The notes beneath the pieces were generated by a model. That model worked only from the letters and a program-made list of their open reading frames with translations, did not search any database and had not been told where the DNA came from. A program made the position numbers and the translations under genes. Positions 1-5,545 of a stretch of 5,545 bases of DNA are shown in pieces. Source of the DNA: JAJKIP01 sp040509055 (GTDB lineage: Bacteria; Bacteroidota; Bacteroidia; Chitinophagales; Chitinophagaceae); NCBI GenBank assembly GCA_040509055.1, contig JBEVLT010000039.1:1-5545 (forward strand), in the 5' to 3' direction. Positions within the stretch are counted from its first letter, which is position 1. Each line of letters begins with the position of its first letter.

Positions 1-105
1 GAAAAAGAGCTGCCCACCATTTTCCGGAATATTTACCTGCTGGATATGGATGTGGATGAACTAAAGCCGCAGTACGAAAAATTCAAAAAACAGAATTTCA
101 AATAA
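1..105 (+). CDS. C-terminal end of a probable YtrA-like GntR family transcriptional regulator (partial)
   Basis: Frame 1 is open from the window edge to a TAA at 103-105 and gives 34 residues beginning EKELPTIFRNIYLLDMDVDE and ending in a Lys/Gln-rich tail. The pattern 'ELP.-F-..-LLD-D-.EL...Y..F' resembles, from memory of the family, the short C-terminal helical effector/dimer region of the roughly 120-residue YtrA-type GntR regulators of Bacteroidota. These have an N-terminal winged helix and usually sit beside ABC-transporter genes, which they repress. The DNA-binding half is outside the window, so the family call rests on this tail and on the context: an ABC ATPase/permease pair lies downstream on the same strand. 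The next gene starts 18 nt after the stop, so co-transcription is likely. If the call is right, this protein probably controls the genes that follow. Another small helical protein cannot be excluded. Confidence 0.6.
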   Translation, partial: EKELPTIFRNIYLLDMDVDELKPQYEKFKKQNFK

Positions 106-123
106 TTATTATACCGCTTTGTT

Positions 124-819
124 ATGAAAAAGAGCAATAAATTATTACTGGGTGGTCTTCTCACGCTGATCCTGCTGATCGTGGCGATGCATATAGCCCT
201 GTATGCCAAATACAAAAATGGCGATTACACCATTTACCACCCGGAAGATGAACTGGCGGACATCATGAAGCCCTTCCCGGGCGTATCGTTTGTGACCTTG
301 CTCAATGTATATGCCGTCAATGTACGCTTTGGTGATAAGGCAGAAGTGGAAAAAGGAGAAGAAGATGTCATACAGGCTGTTCAAAAAGGCGACACCCTGA
401 TCATTACCGGCCAGGAATATAGTGATGTGTTGGAAGCCAGGCGGCCGGTAAATATTACCCTGCCTCCCGGCGTTACGCTGTCGGCTTTTAATTCATCTCT
501 CCGGATAGAAAAAGGTAAGCAGGCGGTTGGAGGCAATCCTGTCATCTACCTGCAAAAGTCGCACGCTGTTTTTCTTGACAATGGTAACCCGCTCCGGTTG
601 GGACAGGTTAAACTCATCGCGTCCGATAGTTCTGTTGCAGCTTTTCTGGGTAATACATGGGTGGATTATCTTGACGCACAGCTCTCAAATTCTATCCTTG
701 AATATAACGAAGGAGATGCCGGCGGGCTGTCCATTGTGACAGATTCTGTATCCCGGATATCTCTTCAATCCAAACACCTGCTAAAAGCAAAAATTACAAC
801 GATCCCTACTACCCCTTAA
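124..819 (+). CDS. Membrane-anchored protein with beta-rich exported domain (possible head-GIN/DUF2807-like)
   Basis: A protein of 231 residues. Residues 7-28 form one strong hydrophobic segment after a Lys-rich start (MKKSNK), followed by YAKYK. No lipobox and no clear signal peptidase site are seen, so it is best read as an N-in signal anchor with about 200 residues outside the cytoplasm. That part is rich in short alternating strands: a 'GDTLIITG' turn-strand near 89-96, 'PVNITLPPGVTLSAF' near 108-122, then repeated 'L-x-A/S-D/N-S' strands to about 220. This suggests a beta-helix or stacked-sheet fold, and the strand rhythm recalls the putative adhesin head-GIN domain (DUF2807), but I cannot confirm it. 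There is no catalytic motif. It follows the GntR-like gene by 18 nt and is probably in its operon. The ATG at 124 directly precedes the Lys-rich start of the anchor, and no Shine-Dalgarno sequence is present, as usual in Bacteroidota. Function unknown; a surface sensing or scaffold role is only a guess. Confidence 0.85.
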   Translation: MKKSNKLLLGGLLTLILLIVAMHIALYAKYKNGDYTIYHPEDELADIMKPFPGVSFVTLLNVYAVNVRFGDKAEVEKGEEDVIQAVQKGDTLIITGQEYSDVLEARRPVNITLPPGVTLSAFNSSLRIEKGKQAVGGNPVIYLQKSHAVFLDNGNPLRLGQVKLIASDSSVAAFLGNTWVDYLDAQLSNSILEYNEGDAGGLSIVTDSVSRISLQSKHLLKAKITTIPTTP

Positions 820-847
820 CAACGCAATCAATTAGTGAAATAGTTAC

Positions 848-893
848 GCTGGCTTTTTCTGTAAAAATGCCAAACGGGCAAACCATGTCATAA
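848..893 (+). repeat. Direct repeat copy 1 of a structured leader element
   Basis: This 46-nt stretch matches 1005-1050 at 36 of 46 positions without gaps. Shared blocks are GCTGGCTTTTTC, GCCAAACGG and CATGTC. It can fold as a hairpin (851-857 with 865-871, one mismatch) or as a mutually exclusive one (852-862 with 874-884, two mismatches). It starts 29 nt after the stop of the preceding gene, and an ATGAAA lies 83 nt after its first base. It does not encode a useful peptide: the ATG inside CATGTC is followed by a stop after one more codon. Confidence 0.7.
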
Positions 894-1004
894 ACCGGCA
901 CGAACCCAGCTACAAACCAGAAAATACAATATGAAAATTCAAAAAACAACAGCAACTATCCCCGGCAGTTCCTGACTAACCGATCATTTATTAAAAACGA
1001 AAGT

Positions 1005-1050
1005 GCTGGCTTTTTCCGTGGAAAGGCCAAACGGATGAAGCATGTCGTCA
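1005..1050 (+). repeat. Direct repeat copy 2, in the leader of the outer-membrane receptor gene
   Basis: This is the second and more stable copy of the element at 848-893. Hairpin A pairs 1008-1016 with 1020-1028 (nine pairs, two of them G-U, loop of 3 nt). Hairpin B pairs 1009-1019 with 1031-1041 (ten pairs and one T-T mismatch, loop of 11 nt). The two share the T-rich 5' strand and cannot coexist. It ends 27 nt before the receptor start codon at 1078, so it probably lies in the 5' untranslated region. A regulatory leader is the favoured reading; a dispersed repeat is the alternative. Confidence 0.7.
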
Positions 1051-1077
1051 ATCAGTATAACATCAACAATAAATTAT

Positions 1078-3510
1078 ATGAAACGTTCAATTTTATCACT
1101 TACCCTTTTTCTTTTCTTCTTCGGCGCCATGGCGCAAAATACGGGGAAGATAGCAGGGGCTATCTTGAGAAACGAAAAACCAGCAGAAGGGGCGACCGTA
1201 AGCCTGTTGAGGGCCAAAGACTCGGCAACCGTTAAACTTTCAGCTGCCGGCAAAGATGGTCGTTATGTTTTTGAAAATATAGCTGATGGCAGGTACCTGC
1301 TGTCTGTAACAGCTATCGGTTATCAGAAAGCCTGGTCGTCCATGATCGAACTATCTCCACAAACCCCCGTTGTGCAGGTGGCGCCGATCAGCTTAATTGC
1401 CGTAAGCAAAGACCTTGCGGGGGTGACGATCACATCCAAAAGACCCCTGGTCGAACAGCGGATAGACCGGACCATTGTCAATGTAGAAGCCTCCATTACC
1501 AATATCGGCACCTCGGCTTTGGAGGTATTGGAAAAAGCGCCCGGTGTATCTGTGGACCGCGATGGGAATATTAGCCTGAAAGGAAAGGAAGGCGTATTGA
1601 TCATGGTGGATGGCCGGCCCACCCAGTTGAGCGGGGCAGACCTGGCAAATCTTTTACGCAACATGAGCTCAGGCCAGCTGGACCAGATCGAGATCATGAC
1701 CAATCCACCTGCACGATACGATGCGGCCGGTACATCAGGTATCATTAATATCAGGACAAAGAAGGCCATTACAGCCGGGTTCAATGGTTCGGCAAGCCTG
1801 GCTTATTCCCAGGGCCGGTATCCTAAGACCAACGAGGGATTCAACTTCAACTACAGGAATGCCAGGCTGAACCTGTTCAGCAACCTGAGCCACAATTACC
1901 AGAAACGATTTCAGACAATGAGAATCGACAGGAATATCCTGAACGGCAATACCAACGCTATCGACAAGATATTCAACCAGGTGACAAACAGGTTCTCGGC
2001 AGGTAACTCATATAGTGCAAAGATCGGCGTAGATTTTTTTGCCAGTAAGAACACGACATGGGGCGCAGTGGTAAATCTTAATGCAAGACAGATTTCATTC
2101 AACAATCCGAATGTCACCAATATCTCCAATGCTTCAAAAGAGCTGGAAATGGTGACAAACGCGATGGTGAACAACAGGAATGACTGGAAGAACATCAGTG
2201 CCAACCTGAACTTCCGGCGATTGCTGGACCAGAAGGGAAAGGAAATTACTTCGGATATCGATTTTGTAAAGCACAGTACGGACAATGACCTGTTTATGGT
2301 GAACTCATACACCGATGCTACAGGTAATCCGATCAATAAGGCTGATACGCTGACAGGGGTCCTGCCGCAGGAGATCGATGTATACAGCGCGAGAGTGGAC
2401 TACCTGCATCCCCTGAAGAAAGAAGCAAGATTTGAAGCGGGTATTAAAACCAGCGTGGTAAGAACGGATAACAATGCCCGGTACGACAGCATTCAGTACG
2501 GGCAGGTGGTTCCTGATCTTAACCGCAGCAACCATTTTGTATATGAAGAGAATATTAATGCGGCCTACCTCAACCTGAGCACTTCCCTGTCAAAGAAAAT
2601 AAGTGCGCAGCTGGGTCTGCGGGTAGAAAATACCAATGCAAAGGGCCGGCAAAAATCGACCGGCGAGAATTTCGACAGGCATTACACGCAGTTATTCCCC
2701 ACTGCTTTCTTCCAGTACAAAGCCAATGATAACAATAATTTCGGGGCCAATTTCGGGAGAAGGGTACGCCGGCCCAACTATCAAAGCATGAACCCGTTTA
2801 TCCGGTTTCTGGACAGGTATACCTATAGCCAGGGCAATCCTAACCTGAAACCTTCCGTGAGCAGCAATATCGAGCTGTCCCATACCTGGAAGAACCAGGT
2901 GGCTACTACCCTGAGCTACACCCGTGTGAAGGATATCATCCAGGAGATCATTCAGCAGAAAGGGCAGGAAGCATATAACATGCCTGAGAATGTTTCATCT
3001 CTTCACTCGGTCGGCCTTTCTGTAAATGCAAATACCCCTGTTGCCAAATGGTGGACGAGCAATATCAATATCAACGTCTCCCACGATGAGTACAAAGGCG
3101 TTATAAACAATGCCCATGTCGAGCTGAAGGCAACCAGTTTCGTGCTCACTGGTACACAGCAGATCAAAGTGAATAAAACGCTCACAGCAGAGTTGAACGG
3201 AACCTACCGGAGCGGATGGCTCGAAGGCGTTATCAGGGTGAGGCCCATGGGTATGATGGGCGCCGGTATCAGCCAGCAGATCATGAAGGGCAAGGGCACG
3301 CTCCGCCTTACCGCCCGCGACATTTTCTATACGCAAAAGATAAATGGCAAAAGCCGGTACAGTAATGTGGATTTTGCCATTCGCCAGCAGAGTGAAACGC
3401 AAATTGTGACCATTGGCTTTACCTACAGCTTCAGCAAGGGAAAAAAGATCGCGCCTGTAAAAAGGACCGCCGGCAGCGCCAATGAAGAGCAGAACCGTAT
3501 CGGGCAGTAA
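1078..3510 (+). CDS. TonB-dependent receptor-like outer membrane beta-barrel protein
   Basis: An outer-membrane protein of 810 residues. The start at 1078 is chosen over the in-frame ATG at 1042 because it opens directly into a signal peptide, MKRSILSLTLFLFFFGAMA, with likely cleavage before Gln20; the earlier ATG would put a polar 12-residue extension before it and lies inside the repeat element. Residues 24-85 are a carboxypeptidase-regulatory-like beta sandwich (ends 'DGRYLLSVTAIGY'). Residues 116-228 are a plug domain with 'LEKAPGVSVDRDGNISLKG', 'IMVDGRP' and 'IEIMTNPPARYDAAGTSGIINI'. The rest is a large barrel of alternating aromatic strands ending 'FTYSF' near 781-785, followed by a 25-residue polar, partly basic tail. 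This order matches the OMP_b-brl_3 (PF14905) group of TonB-dependent-receptor-like proteins, usually about 750-950 residues. No SusD-like partner is present, so it is not a typical SusCD glycan system. The substrate is unknown. It lies between the anchored protein and an ABC exporter, suggesting an envelope-stress or export role rather than nutrient uptake. Confidence 0.93.
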   Translation: MKRSILSLTLFLFFFGAMAQNTGKIAGAILRNEKPAEGATVSLLRAKDSATVKLSAAGKDGRYVFENIADGRYLLSVTAIGYQKAWSSMIELSPQTPVVQVAPISLIAVSKDLAGVTITSKRPLVEQRIDRTIVNVEASITNIGTSALEVLEKAPGVSVDRDGNISLKGKEGVLIMVDGRPTQLSGADLANLLRNMSSGQLDQIEIMTNPPARYDAAGTSGIINIRTKKAITAGFNGSASLAYSQGRYPKTNEGFNFNYRNARLNLFSNLSHNYQKRFQTMRIDRNILNGNTNAIDKIFNQVTNRFSAGNSYSAKIGVDFFASKNTTWGAVVNLNARQISFNNPNVTNISNASKELEMVTNAMVNNRNDWKNISANLNFRRLLDQKGKEITSDIDFVKHSTDNDLFMVNSYTDATGNPINKADTLTGVLPQEIDVYSARVDYLHPLKKEARFEAGIKTSVVRTDNNARYDSIQYGQVVPDLNRSNHFVYEENINAAYLNLSTSLSKKISAQLGLRVENTNAKGRQKSTGENFDRHYTQLFPTAFFQYKANDNNNFGANFGRRVRRPNYQSMNPFIRFLDRYTYSQGNPNLKPSVSSNIELSHTWKNQVATTLSYTRVKDIIQEIIQQKGQEAYNMPENVSSLHSVGLSVNANTPVAKWWTSNININVSHDEYKGVINNAHVELKATSFVLTGTQQIKVNKTLTAELNGTYRSGWLEGVIRVRPMGMMGAGISQQIMKGKGTLRLTARDIFYTQKINGKSRYSNVDFAIRQQSETQIVTIGFTYSFSKGKKIAPVKRTAGSANEEQNRIGQ

Positions 3511-3538
3511 TCATTTAACACCAGGATCGCTCACCGGG

Positions 3539-3552
3539 TGAACAATTGTTCA
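3539..3552. promoter_or_regulatory. Perfect 14-bp palindrome, candidate operator
   Basis: TGAACAATTGTTCA is a perfect inverted repeat with no spacer, located 28 nt after the receptor stop and 40 nt before the ABC ATPase start. It is preceded by a small 4-bp hairpin (TCAC/GTGA, 3531-3541). No T-run follows, so it does not look like a terminator. A dimeric regulator site controlling the ATPase-permease pair is plausible, but no convincing Bacteroidota promoter (TTTG then TAnnTTTG) could be placed around it. Confidence 0.35.
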
Positions 3553-3592
3553 AAGCTGGGCAGCAACTATTAAATACCTAAATATTTTACTG

Positions 3593-4507
3593 ATGGATCA
3601 ATCATCAATCATCAAGACCACCGCTCTTTCCTACCACTACTCCCGGCAGGTACAAACATTATCTGATATCAACCTGCGGGTGGAACGGGGGAGCATCTAT
3701 GGTTTCCTGGGGCCGAATGGCTCGGGCAAAACAACCACCTTAAGCCTGCTGCTCGGCTTATTGGACAATCAGCAAGGCAGCATCGAGATATTCGGCCAGT
3801 CTCTTCAGGCGAACAGGATAAGTATTCTAAAAAAAATCGGTTCGTTGATTGAAACGCCCTCCCTGTATGGTCATTTGACCGCAAAAGAAAACCTTGAAGT
3901 GTACCGGCGCGTTTACGAAGCGCCTAAAGCAAAGATCGAAGAAGTTTTAAAAACTGTCGGACTTGGCGATACGGGCAAAAAAACGGTGAAGAAATTCTCT
4001 CTCGGTATGAAGCAGCGATTGTCCATTGCCATAGCGCTTTTGCCTGACCCTGAACTGCTGATCCTGGATGAGCCTTCCAATGGATTGGACCCCGCCGGCA
4101 TCATTGAGCTGCGTGAACTGATAAAGAAGCTGAACAGGGAGCGGGGCATGACTATCCTGATATCCAGTCACCTGCTGGGAGAAGTGGAAAAGATGGTCAG
4201 TCATGTCGGAATTATTTTCAGAGGCAAAATGCTGTTCCAGGGTTCACTTTCGGATCTTCATTTGTTTCAGCAAAAGGGTTCCAAACTATTCATAAAAACA
4301 TCGGATAATGCGGCTGCATACCAGCTTTTGCAGGACCAGCATCCGGAGATGACAGACGAGGCGGTTGCCGTTCCTTACCAGGATATCAACCAGGTGGCCG
4401 GCATCAACAGAACGCTGACCCGGCACGGGCTGGATGTTTACCTTCTTCATCCCAAGACGACTGATCTCGAACAATTATTTATTGACCTTACATCTGCACA
4501 ATCATGA
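3593..4507 (+). CDS. ABC transporter ATP-binding protein, BcrA/LanF-like
   Basis: The cytoplasmic ATPase subunit of an ABC transporter, 304 residues, the usual size for BcrA-type proteins. Visible motifs in order: Walker A GPNGSGKT (40-47), Q-loop position occupied by Glu87 in 'IGSLIETPSLYGHLTAKENL', signature SLGMKQR (136-142), Walker B LLILDE (155-160) with catalytic Glu160, D-loop GLDP (164-167) and switch His193. All catalytic elements are intact. Glu at the Q-loop is a known trait of lantibiotic immunity ATPases (the 'E-loop' of LanF proteins), which points to peptide-antibiotic or lipid-linked substrates. The C-terminal 100 residues form an accessory region ending 'TTDLEQLFIDLT', common in this group. 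It overlaps the permease gene by 4 nt (ATGA), so the two are translationally coupled and form one transporter. The leader is AT-rich without a Shine-Dalgarno sequence. The substrate cannot be read from the sequence. Confidence 0.93.
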   Translation: MDQSSIIKTTALSYHYSRQVQTLSDINLRVERGSIYGFLGPNGSGKTTTLSLLLGLLDNQQGSIEIFGQSLQANRISILKKIGSLIETPSLYGHLTAKENLEVYRRVYEAPKAKIEEVLKTVGLGDTGKKTVKKFSLGMKQRLSIAIALLPDPELLILDEPSNGLDPAGIIELRELIKKLNRERGMTILISSHLLGEVEKMVSHVGIIFRGKMLFQGSLSDLHLFQQKGSKLFIKTSDNAAAYQLLQDQHPEMTDEAVAVPYQDINQVAGINRTLTRHGLDVYLLHPKTTDLEQLFIDLTSAQS

Positions 4508-5268
4508 GTTTGCTTATTTCCCTTCGTTCAGAAACACTAAAGACCAAACGGACCGCCGCGTTTTATTTTACGCTGATCGGTGCCGCCATCGTTCCGTTCA
4601 TGTTCCTCTTCAGTATCGTATCGCATGGCCTGCCGGGCCATATCGAAAAGAGCAAAGACCCGATAACCCACATGTTCAGGCTGTCATCTGAAATGATCGG
4701 CCTTTGTATCATTCCCTTATTTGTCGTGCTGATCTGTACGCTTTTGCCACAGGTGGAATACAGGAATAATACCTGGAAACAGGTGCTTGCTTCACCACAG
4801 ACAAAAGCAAACGTTTTTGCCGGCAAGTTTCTGAATATTCATTTATTGATCCTTCTGTTTTTGGTGGCCAGTCACCTGTTCATGTGGGTAGTTGTCGTTG
4901 CCGCACATTTTATCCTGCCGCACTTAAACATATTGGGTAAGCCGTTCGATATATATGCCTTGTTAAAAGATAACTGGGACGCCTATGTAACTGTTCTTGC
5001 CATTGGTGCGATACAGTTCTGGATAGGATTACGGTCGAAAAATTTTATTGTTCCTGTCGCTATCGGCCTAGTATGCTGGTTAGCAGGCACGGTCATGGTG
5101 CTTGAATACCATTCGGCTATGTCGCCTTACTTCCCTTACGGTTTCCATGCTATCAGGCTTTCCCCGTTTAAACCGCAGCTTACCCAGGTTGAATGGACGT
5201 CGCTCGGGTATACCGTCTTATTTCTTGTATTTGGCTTTTTAGACTTCAAAAGAAGAAGACTGACCTGA
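4504..5268 (+). CDS. ABC-2 type transporter permease, BcrB/LanE-G-like
   Basis: An inner-membrane permease of 254 residues that partners the ATPase encoded just upstream; its ATG overlaps the ATPase stop as ATGA. Six hydrophobic segments are visible at about 18-41, 64-82, 110-139, 160-176, 181-200 and 232-247, with a basic C-terminus (FKRRRLT) that fits a cytoplasmic end. After the second segment comes 'VEYRNNTWKQVLASPQTK' (84-101), the amphipathic Glu-x-x-x-x-x-Trp-Lys...Pro stretch that contacts the ATPase in the ABC2_membrane_4 (PF12730) group, which includes lantibiotic-protection permeases. Only one permease gene is present, so a homodimer is expected, unlike LanEG pairs with two permeases. 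It is the last gene of the unit: a strong hairpin with a T-rich tail begins 28 nt after the stop. Family assignment is from motif and layout; the transported compound is unknown. Confidence 0.9.
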   Translation: MSLLISLRSETLKTKRTAAFYFTLIGAAIVPFMFLFSIVSHGLPGHIEKSKDPITHMFRLSSEMIGLCIIPLFVVLICTLLPQVEYRNNTWKQVLASPQTKANVFAGKFLNIHLLILLFLVASHLFMWVVVVAAHFILPHLNILGKPFDIYALLKDNWDAYVTVLAIGAIQFWIGLRSKNFIVPVAIGLVCWLAGTVMVLEYHSAMSPYFPYGFHAIRLSPFKPQLTQVEWTSLGYTVLFLVFGFLDFKRRRLT

Positions 5269-5295
5269 AAAGATTCGACTGGGTACTAAACATCC

Positions 5296-5350
5296 GGCAT
5301 CAAGGTAGGCCTGCCCGCTGCGGTGGCTTATTTTGATGCTTTTCGCTTTT
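5296..5350 (+). terminator. Long Rho-independent-type terminator after the permease gene
   Basis: Bases 5297-5311 (GCATCAAGGTAGGCC) pair with 5325-5339 (GGCTTATTTTGATGC) over 15 positions. Twelve are Watson-Crick and three are G-U (5304, 5305 and 5308 with T). Above an internal loop a short CCG/CGG cap stem closes on CTG. The stem is followed by TTTTCGCTTTT. The wobbles are G-U only in plus-strand RNA and would be C-A mismatches in the opposite transcript, so the hairpin is fitted to the strand of the transporter genes. The tract of T is interrupted, so efficiency is uncertain. Confidence 0.65.
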
Positions 5351-5473
5351 ACCGGAGCTGGCGCTTCACAAAAGAGGATTACTTTTCAGCGACCTGCGAT
5401 TGGGTTTTGAACACTAACAAAAAGCCGGCTGTTTTGACCTTTGCATTTTCATCGGGGGCCACGCAGCCAAACG
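5351..5473. other. Intergenic stretch between convergent terminators, no gene supported
   Basis: No coding region with a start codon and plausible product was found on either strand. The stretch holds an AGCCGGCT palindrome flanked by A and T runs (5423-5430) and a weak AAAAG/CTTTT stem near 5380-5396. Neither has a convincing function. A stop-free frame crossing it continues into the tRNA and is treated as an artefact. Confidence 0.5.
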
Positions 5474-5496
5474 AAAAATGCCCCCTTACGGGAGCA
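5474..5496 (-). terminator. Rho-independent terminator of the minus-strand tRNA
   Basis: On the minus strand TGCTCCC-GTAA-GGGGGCA forms a 7-bp stem with one T-G wobble and a 4-nt loop, followed at once by TTTTT (5474-5478 on the plus strand). In plus-strand RNA the wobble would be a C-A mismatch, so the element serves minus-strand transcription. It lies 14 nt past the tRNA discriminator base. Confidence 0.8.
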
Positions 5497-5510
5497 CTTT
5501 GTTTGTCTTG

Positions 5511-5545
5511 CGGTGAGGGAGGGATTCGAACCCTCGGTACAGTTT
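5511..5545 (-). tRNA. 3' part of a tRNA, probably tRNA-Ser (truncated by window edge)
   Basis: Read on the minus strand this gives the end of a variable arm (AAACTGTACC), a perfect T arm with GAGGG stem, TTCGAAT loop and CCCTC stem (5519-5535), the 3' acceptor strand CCTCACC (5512-5518) and discriminator G (5511). The next bases are CAA, so CCA is not encoded. A G discriminator together with what looks like the 3' side of a long variable arm (TGTACC) fits tRNA-Ser; Leu and Tyr tRNAs normally have A there. The anticodon, D arm and 5' acceptor strand are outside the window, so the isoacceptor cannot be named. Confidence 0.88.

Noticed and set aside
848..872. Pseudoknot between the hairpin loop and the following ACGG
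   Set aside because: Five bases can pair in both copies, but only two nucleotides would have to span a seven-pair stem, which is not geometrically reasonable. The alternative hairpin explains the same complementarity.
1042..1077. Upstream in-frame ATG that would add 12 residues to the outer-membrane receptor
   Set aside because: The extension is polar and precedes a complete signal peptide starting at 1078. This ATG lies in the CATGTC block shared with repeat copy 1, where the matching ATG leads to an immediate stop, so the block is conserved for another reason.
1078..3510. SusC-type component of a polysaccharide utilisation locus
   Set aside because: There is no SusD-like gene, no glycan enzyme and no ECF sigma/anti-sigma pair, and the plug motifs fit the PF14905-type barrel group better.
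3597..3616. Seven-base tandem repeat (ATCAATC, about 2.7 copies) at the start of the ATPase gene
   Set aside because: A unit of seven could shift the frame if copy number changed, but fewer than three copies is too few to expect phase variation.
5271..5287. Fragment resembling the tRNA T-arm region (GATTCGA ... GGTAC), possible remnant attachment site
   Set aside because: Only a 7-base and a 5-base match with different spacing are shared with the tRNA; this is within chance and no integrase is present.
5336..5410. 24-codon ORF beginning MLFAFTGAG
   Set aside because: Its start codon lies inside the terminator hairpin stem. It is short, has no recognisable features and no supporting context.
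5423..5430. AGCCGGCT palindrome with flanking A and T runs as a terminator
   Set aside because: The palindrome has no loop, so a stable RNA hairpin would lose its central pairs; the flanks pair imperfectly.
5290..5545. Stop-free plus-strand frame running into the tRNA
   Set aside because: It has no ATG start, crosses two hairpins and ends in a 'GEGGIRTLG' peptide, the usual false translation of the reverse complement of a tRNA 3' end.

Overview
The window looks like a Bacteroidota chromosome, most probably a Chitinophagaceae-type or related soil/water lineage. The evidence is a CarboxypepD_reg-plus-plug outer-membrane barrel protein of a kind typical of this phylum, a signal peptide ending Ala-Met-Ala before Gln, AT-rich leaders with no Shine-Dalgarno sequence before any gene, and a GntR-type C-terminus characteristic of the phylum. 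Species cannot be told from the sequence.

Layout, left to right. The last 34 codons of a probable short YtrA-like GntR repressor (1-105) are followed 18 nt later by a single-pass membrane protein with a beta-rich exported domain (124-819). A 258-nt intergenic stretch (820-1077) carries two diverged direct copies of a structured 46-nt element (848-893 and 1005-1050). The second copy forms the leader of a large TonB-dependent-receptor-like outer-membrane protein (1078-3510). After 82 nt containing a perfect 14-bp palindrome come an ABC ATPase (3593-4507) and its ABC-2 type permease (4504-5268), which overlap by ATGA. A long hairpin with a T-rich tail (5296-5350) probably ends this unit. On the opposite strand the 3' end of a tRNA, most likely tRNA-Ser, enters from the right edge (5511-5545) with its own compact terminator (5474-5496).

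All five protein genes point the same way and read as one envelope-directed module: a ligand-responsive repressor, a membrane-anchored surface or periplasmic protein, an outer-membrane barrel, and an inner-membrane BcrAB/LanFEG-like transporter. The ATPase has Glu in place of the usual Q-loop Gln, as seen in lantibiotic/bacitracin immunity transporters, so removal of a membrane-active peptide or related envelope stress response is the most reasonable guess. It remains an inference. The least explained parts are the duplicated leader element and the membrane-anchored protein.
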